The notes under the pieces were generated by a model that saw nothing but the letters and a program-made list of their open reading frames with translations, was not told the origin of the DNA and made no database searches. DNA of 11,160 nucleotides from JANQTF01 sp036835375 (lineage in GTDB: Bacteria > Bacteroidota > Bacteroidia > J057). A program made the position numbers and the translations under genes. Below, in pieces: positions 5,579 through 11,160 of the stretch. The stretch lies in NCBI GenBank assembly GCA_036835375.1, contig DAITMB010000150.1:1-11160 (forward strand), given 5' to 3'. Every line of letters begins with the position of its first letter. Position 1 is the first letter of the stretch.

Positions 5579-7855
5579 ATGGCGATTTCATTTCCTTTTT
5601 TCTGTCGGGCTTCATTCGTCGCTCCACCTCGGTTTGTCGTTTTGTTCTTATTTTTGGGGCTAAGCGCACACTCCCTCCAATCGCAGGAATGCGGGGTAGA
5701 AATTTCCCCTCAGCTGGCCCGCCAGATTCAACCCATTCACGAGCAGTACCTCCAGTGGAAGAGTGCTGGTGGTCACCACCGGGCTGGAATCGCCATCAGC
5801 ATGGTTCCGGTGCAGCTACACATCATCCGTTCTACGGCGGGGATCGGGGGCGTGGACCCGGCGGACCTCTTAGAAGCCCTAGAGCGAGTCAATGAAATTT
5901 ATTACGAAGCAGGGCTACATTTTTTCCCTTGCGCGGCGATCAACTATATCGATAATGATGCTTATACCAGCCTAGATATGAGCGAAGAAGCTGCCATGAC
6001 AGCAACTGATTACGAGAACAATGTCATCAATATCTACGTCGCTGATACTGTCACAAGTGGGGCTGCTTCCCTTTGCGGATATGCTTATTTTCCTGGTGGG
6101 CCCGACGTGATTGTCCTGGCTACTGCCTGCGCGCTGAATGGCAGTACCTTTGAGCATGAAATAGGCCATTACTATTTTCTGTTTCACACCCATGAGACAT
6201 TCTATGACCCAGAGCTCGTCGATGGAAGCAACTGTTTGACTGCTGGTGACCTTATTTGTGACACCCCGGCCGACCCGACCTTGGCAGGTGCCAATCTGAG
6301 CAACGGCGGCTGCCAATACATCGGGACGGCGACTGATGGCAATGGTGATTTGTATGTGCCTGATCCGAGCAACATCATGTCCTACAGCCTCAAAGAATGC
6401 AGGACGCATTTTTCTGACGATCAAATCGATGAGATCCAATGGTGTCACAGCACGTATCGTGCTTATCTCACCCCATGTGGCGTGGTGCCCATCTCCGCCG
6501 ATTTTTATCATTCTGCTACTCAGGCTTGTTTGGCAGGATTCACCGTGGACTTTTCAGACGTTTCCCAAGGCCCTGTGAGCACCAGAACCTGGGATTTTGG
6601 TGATGGAAACAATTCTACTCTCCCCTTTCCATCCCACACCTATGCCGCGCCGGGCGTGTACACAGTCACCCTCACGGTCTCCGATGGCATAAGCAGCGAA
6701 GTCGCTACCAAGACTGATTTGGTCAAGGTAGGTGCCGTTTCGGTGCCTTACAGCGAAGGCTTTGAAGGGGCAACGTTAGGGTTTCTTTCACTAGCCCATA
6801 GCTTTCGAAATGACCTTTCGGTGGGAACAGATGCCGCTCATACGGGGCTTCAGGGATTGATCTTCGAAGGAGCCCCCGATAATGAATCGCCTTTCTTCAA
6901 CACGCCAAGCAATGCGACGGCTTTCGTCGATGGCTGGAATCCTTTGTACCGGAGCAGGGCGACCCTGTGTGTGGATGGGACCAATTTTACTACCCTACAG
7001 TTGGAGTTTGACTATCGTCAATTGCATGGATTCGATGACAATTACACCAACTTTCAGGTGCTCGTCAATGGCACAGGGGTTTCGGGCGTGTATCAACCAA
7101 ATGGGGCGGATGGCGTGTGGGACCACCCAGTGATCAGCTTGAATCCCTATGCTGGAACGGTGTTCACCATCACCTTCGAAGGGTCTCACAAGTATGACAA
7201 AGATTTCAACGTGAGTTGGGGGAATGCGACCTTTGTGGACAATATCCAGATTTCTGGCGACATGGCACTCCCCGTTCAGTGGCTGAGCTTCGATGCGGTG
7301 CAGGACCAGCGGGACGCACTGCTCTCCTGGAACACCGCAGAGGAGGGGGAAGAAAGTTTTTTTGAATTGATGCGCAGCGTGGACCTTGATGTGTGGGAAG
7401 AGATCGCCGAATTGCCCTCAAAAGCTGTTGACCAAGACCTTGCTTCCTATGACTTTCGGGATAGGCTGATCCATACACTTCCGGGTGACTGGGTGTATTA
7501 CCAACTCCGGCAGCGGGACGCTAGTGGACGCACGTCTCTGTCTGAGGTTGTTGAGCTGCGGATCCGTCGAGACCACCTTCCAGCGCTCAGCGTGTTTCCT
7601 AATCCGATCAGCGATGGCTCCCTCCAGATTGAATTGGCGCGTGTGGCGCAGGGCGGACAGCTCGAAATCCGGAATTCACTGGGGCAATCCGTATTTACTC
7701 GACAAATTGTCCCTGATCGGGGCCTGCCATCAGGAACTGATTCTCCCGGCACCTACGAACTCGAAATTCCTGTAGCGCACTTGGCCCCTGGTGCTTATCA
7801 CTGCATTTGGACAAGTGGAGAAGGGGTACTTGCTCAGCCATTTTTGAGACAGTAA
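5579..7855 (+). CDS. Secreted M43-like zinc metalloprotease, PKD and T9SS domains
   Basis: Predicted exported protease of 758 aa. A signal peptide spans residues 1 to about 36 (hydrophobic 19-30, likely cleavage after SLQSQ). The catalytic domain runs to about 300 and carries HEIGHYYFLFH at 193-203, giving zinc ligands H193, H197 and H203 with catalytic E194, and the Met-turn NIMSY at 265-269 followed by CRTHFSDDQI; both fit the pappalysin/cytophagalysin family M43. The usual glycine of HExxHxxGxxH is F200 here. A PKD domain follows at about 305-385 (WDFGDG at 338-343), then a jelly-roll-like beta-rich segment at about 390-560, a fibronectin-like LPVQWLSFDA module at about 564-662, and a type A sorting domain from about 668 (FPNP at 673-676) that would route it through the T9SS. 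It lies between leuA and leuC, 123 and 75 nt away, on the same strand. That place is unusual and could put it under leucine control, unless it has its own promoter. Substrate unknown. The family call is strong, proteolysis is inferred. Confidence 0.92.
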   Translation: MAISFPFFCRASFVAPPRFVVLFLFLGLSAHSLQSQECGVEISPQLARQIQPIHEQYLQWKSAGGHHRAGIAISMVPVQLHIIRSTAGIGGVDPADLLEALERVNEIYYEAGLHFFPCAAINYIDNDAYTSLDMSEEAAMTATDYENNVINIYVADTVTSGAASLCGYAYFPGGPDVIVLATACALNGSTFEHEIGHYYFLFHTHETFYDPELVDGSNCLTAGDLICDTPADPTLAGANLSNGGCQYIGTATDGNGDLYVPDPSNIMSYSLKECRTHFSDDQIDEIQWCHSTYRAYLTPCGVVPISADFYHSATQACLAGFTVDFSDVSQGPVSTRTWDFGDGNNSTLPFPSHTYAAPGVYTVTLTVSDGISSEVATKTDLVKVGAVSVPYSEGFEGATLGFLSLAHSFRNDLSVGTDAAHTGLQGLIFEGAPDNESPFFNTPSNATAFVDGWNPLYRSRATLCVDGTNFTTLQLEFDYRQLHGFDDNYTNFQVLVNGTGVSGVYQPNGADGVWDHPVISLNPYAGTVFTITFEGSHKYDKDFNVSWGNATFVDNIQISGDMALPVQWLSFDAVQDQRDALLSWNTAEEGEESFFELMRSVDLDVWEEIAELPSKAVDQDLASYDFRDRLIHTLPGDWVYYQLRQRDASGRTSLSEVVELRIRRDHLPALSVFPNPISDGSLQIELARVAQGGQLEIRNSLGQSVFTRQIVPDRGLPSGTDSPGTYELEIPVAHLAPGAYHCIWTSGEGVLAQPFLRQ

Positions 7856-7930
7856 TTCCCTAGAAATTCAACATCAGACGCTTTTTCAGACCATTATTTT
7901 CACCATTCCTTCACCTGCGACCCTAGCTTC

Positions 7931-9331
7931 ATGGCCCTCACGCTTTTTGACAAAATCTGGGATGCACATACAGTGACCTCCATTGAGGCTGGCCCTACTG
8001 TGCTCTACATTGATCGGCACTATATTCACGAGGTGACCTCTCCTCAAGCATTCGCAGGACTGGCTGCACGCGGAATTCCCGTCTTTCGTCCAGCGCTCAC
8101 CGTGGCCACAGCCGATCATAATGTTCCTACTCGAGATCAGCACCTTCAGATCAAGGAAGCCCTTTCCCGCCACCAGGTGGAGACCTTGGTGCAGAATTGT
8201 GAATCATTCGGTGTGCAGCTGTATGGGCTCGGCCACCCTTACCAAGGCATTGTTCATGTGATCGGTCCGGAGCTTGGCCTCACCCAGCCCGGCATGACCA
8301 TTGTTTGCGGTGACAGCCACACTTCGACGCATGGCGCCTTTGGCTGCATCGCCTTTGGGATCGGCACTTCCGAAGTGGAGCAAGTGCTGGCGACGCAGTG
8401 CGTGCTGCAACCCAAGCCACTTCGCATGAGGATCACCGTGGACGGAGCGCTTCAACCGGGTGTGTTTGCTAAGGATGTCATCCTGCACATCATCTCCCAA
8501 CTGGGCACGGCTGGTGGCACAGGCCATTTTGTGGAATATGCTGGAAGCACCATCCGAGACTTGAGTATGGAAGGTCGCATGACCATCTGCAATATGAGCA
8601 TCGAAATGGGTGCCCGAGGTGGGTTTGTGGCGCCAGACCAGAAAGCGATAGACTATGTAAAGGGCCGAGAATTTGCGCCGAGCGGGGAGGCTTGGGATCG
8701 GGCCGTGGACCAATGGTCTCAACTCTACACCGATCCCGGGGCGGTGTTTGATACAGAGCACCATTTTGATGCAGCGCTGATAGAACCTATGATTACCTAC
8801 GGCACCAATCCTGGCATGGGAATCGGAATCAGTCGTGAAATTCCGACTGTTACTGAAATGCGCGATGCTAGCGAAGCAGCAGCTTTGAAAAAGTCCTTGG
8901 GCTACATGGGACTGACCGAGGGAGCACCCATGCTGGGGCAACATGTGGACTATGTGTTCATCGGATCATGCACCAACTCTCGCATGGAAGACCTCCGATT
9001 GGTCGCATCCTTCGTCAAAGGCAAGCAAAAAGCCCCGCATGTGGAGGCGATGATCGTGCCTGGATCACAGCAAGTACGCCTGCAAGCCCAGAAAGAAGGG
9101 ATTGACCAAATTCTCATGGACGCAGGATTTGAATTGCGGGAACCGGGCTGCTCTGCTTGTTTGGGCATGAACGAAGATAAAATTCCTGCCGGGAAATACT
9201 GTATCTCTACCTCCAACCGCAACTTCGAAGGCCGACAAGGCCCCGGTGCTCGTACTTTTTTGGCTTCTCCTTTGATGGCAGCAGCAGCAGCTTTGGCAGG
9301 AAAGGTCGTGGACGTCCGGACATTGGTCTGA
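7931..9331 (+). CDS. leuC: 3-isopropylmalate dehydratase large subunit
   Basis: Large subunit of isopropylmalate isomerase, which with LeuD converts 2-isopropylmalate to 3-isopropylmalate through dehydration and rehydration on a [4Fe-4S] cluster in the cytoplasm. The protein has 466 aa, the standard length. It starts MALTLFDKIWDAH, typical of bacterial LeuC; VCGDSHTSTHGAFG at 125-138 is an aconitase-family signature; the three cluster ligands are C347 in GSCTNSR and C407 and C410 in GCSACLGMN; SNRNFEGRQGPGARTFLASP at 428-447 closes the family pattern. All key residues are present, so it should be active. The gene follows the protease gene after 75 nt and precedes leuD by 59 nt. The 5' gap is rich in pyrimidines and has no Shine-Dalgarno. 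Confidence 0.97.
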   Translation: MALTLFDKIWDAHTVTSIEAGPTVLYIDRHYIHEVTSPQAFAGLAARGIPVFRPALTVATADHNVPTRDQHLQIKEALSRHQVETLVQNCESFGVQLYGLGHPYQGIVHVIGPELGLTQPGMTIVCGDSHTSTHGAFGCIAFGIGTSEVEQVLATQCVLQPKPLRMRITVDGALQPGVFAKDVILHIISQLGTAGGTGHFVEYAGSTIRDLSMEGRMTICNMSIEMGARGGFVAPDQKAIDYVKGREFAPSGEAWDRAVDQWSQLYTDPGAVFDTEHHFDAALIEPMITYGTNPGMGIGISREIPTVTEMRDASEAAALKKSLGYMGLTEGAPMLGQHVDYVFIGSCTNSRMEDLRLVASFVKGKQKAPHVEAMIVPGSQQVRLQAQKEGIDQILMDAGFELREPGCSACLGMNEDKIPAGKYCISTSNRNFEGRQGPGARTFLASPLMAAAAALAGKVVDVRTLV

Positions 9332-9390
9332 GCTTTCCTCCATCATTTTTTCGCCATTTAGCTATCACCATCGTTTTCAATTGATTTTTC

Positions 9391-10059
9391 ATGACTCCAT
9401 TTCATACACTTAGCTCCAGGGCAGTCCCTTTGCCGATGGAAAATGTGGACACCGACCAGATTATCCCTGCCCGCTTCCTGAAATCGACTGCGCGGGAGGG
9501 CTTTGGGAATCACTTGTTTTGCGATTGGCGCTTTGACACGCATGGCAATCCCAAGCCAGGATTTGTGATGAACGACCCGATGTATCGAGGCGAAATTCTG
9601 CTAGCGGGAAAAAATTTCGGGTGTGGCTCCAGCCGGGAACATGCTGCTTGGGCACTTGCCGATTATGGATTTCGGGTGGTGGTGTCGAGCTTTTTTGCCG
9701 ACATTTTCAAAGGAAACGCTTTGAACAATGGCCTTCTTCCCATTGAAGTGCCTCAAGAAACGCTAGACCGCTGGCTCGCTGTGGCGCAGTCCTCTCCTCA
9801 AACAAACTGGGAAGTGGATCTGGAGGCACAGACCATTGCAGGCGACGGCATTTCTGTATCATTTGACATCAATCCTTATAAAAAACTCTGCCTTTACAAT
9901 GGGTATGACGACATCGACTACTTGCTCAACTTGCAGCAGGAAGTGATCGCTTTTGAGCAGCAGCGCCAGCCACTGGGATCCTATGTGGCGGCCCCAGCAG
10001 CAAAGCGGGCCAAAAGGCCTCGCATCAAGCGTAACGCAAGTTCAGATCCAACCCCATAA
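9391..10059 (+). CDS. leuD: 3-isopropylmalate dehydratase small subunit with basic tail
   Basis: Small swivel-domain subunit of isopropylmalate isomerase, partner of LeuC. Seen: MENVDTDQIIPARFLK at 16-31, GKNFGCGSSREHAAWAL at 73-89 with the conserved SREHA substrate-binding loop, and FKGNALNNGLLP at 106-117. The protein is 222 aa, against about 195-200 usual for bacterial LeuD. The excess is a C-terminal tail from about residue 199 that is rich in Ala, Lys and Arg, with KRAKRPRIKR at 205-214 (seven basic residues of ten). The tail lies beyond the conserved domain, and its role is unknown. The gene is 59 nt after leuC and 61 nt before leuB. Start at ATG 9391, which matches the family N-terminus. 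Function certain by sequence and neighbours. Confidence 0.96.
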   Translation: MTPFHTLSSRAVPLPMENVDTDQIIPARFLKSTAREGFGNHLFCDWRFDTHGNPKPGFVMNDPMYRGEILLAGKNFGCGSSREHAAWALADYGFRVVVSSFFADIFKGNALNNGLLPIEVPQETLDRWLAVAQSSPQTNWEVDLEAQTIAGDGISVSFDINPYKKLCLYNGYDDIDYLLNLQQEVIAFEQQRQPLGSYVAAPAAKRAKRPRIKRNASSDPTP

Positions 10060-10120
10060 TGCACTTCTGGCATCCATCTCGATCACGCGATTTCATTTAC
10101 TCACAGCTGATCTTTCCCTT

Positions 10121-11160
10121 ATGAACAAATCCATCGCTCTCCTCGCAGGGGATGGCGTCGGCCCAGAGGTCGTGGCGGTCGGTCGCCGCGTGCTGGAGGC
10201 TGTTGCCCAAGCTTTTGACCATCGGTTCACTTTCACAGAAGCACTGGTAGGAGCAGCGGCCATTGATGCTACGGGCGACCCCTACCCGACCGCGACGCAC
10301 GAAACCTGCTTGGCGGCTGACGCTGTGCTCTTTGGCGCGATCGGACATCCCAAGTATGACAATGACCCCCATGCTTCCGTGAGGCCCGAGCAGGGGTTGC
10401 TCCGCATGAGAAAATCCCTTGGGCTGTATGCGAATTTGCGGCCTGTGGTGTCCTACCCAAGCTTGTACGACAAGTCGCCTCTCAAGGCAGATCGCCTCGA
10501 AGGGGTGGACTTCCTGGTGCTGCGGGAACTGATTTCTGGGATATATTTTGGAGAACCAAGAGGCCGATCCGAAGACGGTCAGGTCGCATTCGATACTTGC
10601 ATCTATCGCCGCGAGGAGGTGGACCGCATGATTCATTTGGCCTTCGAAGCGTCACAGAAGCGACGTCACAAGGTCACACTGGTGGACAAAGCGAATGTAT
10701 TGGCGACGTCACGTCTGTGGCGGGAGCGATTTTTGGAAATCGCGAAGGAATACCCTCACGTCACAGCAGACACCATTTTTGTGGACAACGCTGCGATGCA
10801 GCTTATACTCCATCCCGCGCAGTTTGATGTCTTGGTGACAGGCAATCTCTTTGGAGATATTCTATCAGATGAAGGATCCGTTTTGGCGGGCTCTCTCGGT
10901 ATCTTGCCATCGGCATCGGTAGGAGAAGCTACCTCCGTATTTGAGCCGGTGCATGGCTCATATCCGCAAGCAGCGGGTCAAAATCGAGCGAATCCACTCG
11001 CCACGGTGCTTTCGGTAGCTATGCTGTTGGAAATCGCATTTGGGATGGTACAAGAGGCATCTATTGTGCGGGAAGCTGTGGATCTCGTCATGAAGCATGG
11101 CGCAGTGACCGAGGATTTGGGCGGGCAACTCGGCACTCGCGAGGTGGGTGACACAGTGGT
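10121..11160 (+). CDS. leuB: 3-isopropylmalate dehydrogenase, 3' end cut by window
   Basis: Oxidises and decarboxylates 3-isopropylmalate to 2-oxoisocaproate with NAD+ and a divalent metal, the last step specific to leucine before transamination. The frame is open to the window edge: 346 complete codons, probably lacking only about the last ten. It begins MNKSIALLAGDGVGPEV, the family N-terminus. EQGLLRMRKSLGLYANLRP at 90-108 gives substrate arginines R97 and R107; RELISGIYFGEPRG at 135-148 gives R135 and catalytic Y142; VDKANVL at 188-194 gives K190; D222, D246 and D250 (GNLFGDILSDE) are the metal-binding aspartates. Two local departures: RELISG instead of the common RELTGG, and HGSYPQ (278-283) instead of HGSAPD, where the aspartate in Thermus IPMDH contacts the NAD ribose. 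The latter is, to my recollection, common in Bacteroidota. The gap to leuD is 61 nt, same strand, presumably the same transcript. Confidence 0.95.
   Translation, partial: MNKSIALLAGDGVGPEVVAVGRRVLEAVAQAFDHRFTFTEALVGAAAIDATGDPYPTATHETCLAADAVLFGAIGHPKYDNDPHASVRPEQGLLRMRKSLGLYANLRPVVSYPSLYDKSPLKADRLEGVDFLVLRELISGIYFGEPRGRSEDGQVAFDTCIYRREEVDRMIHLAFEASQKRRHKVTLVDKANVLATSRLWRERFLEIAKEYPHVTADTIFVDNAAMQLILHPAQFDVLVTGNLFGDILSDEGSVLAGSLGILPSASVGEATSVFEPVHGSYPQAAGQNRANPLATVLSVAMLLEIAFGMVQEASIVREAVDLVMKHGAVTEDLGGQLGTREVGDTV

Noticed and set aside
8204..8944. Minus-strand 246-codon open frame opposite leuC
   Set aside because: Lies wholly within leuC, rich in His and Cys as expected from reading a coding strand backwards; no domain.
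10097..10636. Minus-strand 179-codon open frame opposite leuB
   Set aside because: Mirrors the leuB frame, which is clearly coding with catalytic residues in order.

Overview
The window reads as a chromosomal segment of a member of the Bacteroidota. Two large secreted proteins end in type IX secretion system (T9SS) type A sorting domains (YPNP and FPNP motifs). Most starts lack a Shine-Dalgarno sequence, and the one family-specific oddity I can weigh (HGSYPQ in LeuB) also fits that phylum. The base composition looks moderately GC-rich by eye. I cannot place it to family.

Layout: on the minus strand (1-3486) lie lpd (dihydrolipoyl dehydrogenase, the E3 subunit of 2-oxo acid dehydrogenase complexes) and, upstream of it, a secreted right-handed beta-helix protein. 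A foldable inverted-repeat element sits between them. From about 3487 to 3964 is a divergent control region. From 3965 to the right edge the plus strand carries the leucine pathway in the order leuA - secreted M43-type metalloprotease - leuC - leuD - leuB, with leuB cut by the window end. LeuA condenses 2-oxoisovalerate with acetyl-CoA, LeuCD isomerises 2-isopropylmalate to 3-isopropylmalate, and LeuB oxidises the latter, whose product gives 2-oxoisocaproate, the precursor of leucine.

The most notable unannotated element lies just before leuA. It is a 19-24 codon leader ORF (3781 or 3796 to 3855), very rich in leucine codons, ending inside a hairpin. Downstream are a possible antiterminator helix (3848-3863 with 3882-3900) and a terminator-like hairpin (3898-3922). 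Together they have the architecture of a ribosome-mediated transcription attenuator for leucine.

The second notable point is that a secreted pappalysin/cytophagalysin-like metalloprotease (M43) with PKD and T9SS domains sits between leuA and leuC on the same strand, with no clear terminator on either side. If the region is one transcript, leucine supply would control an extracellular protease together with leucine synthesis. This is inference. No RNA genes, insertion sequences or CRISPR arrays were seen.
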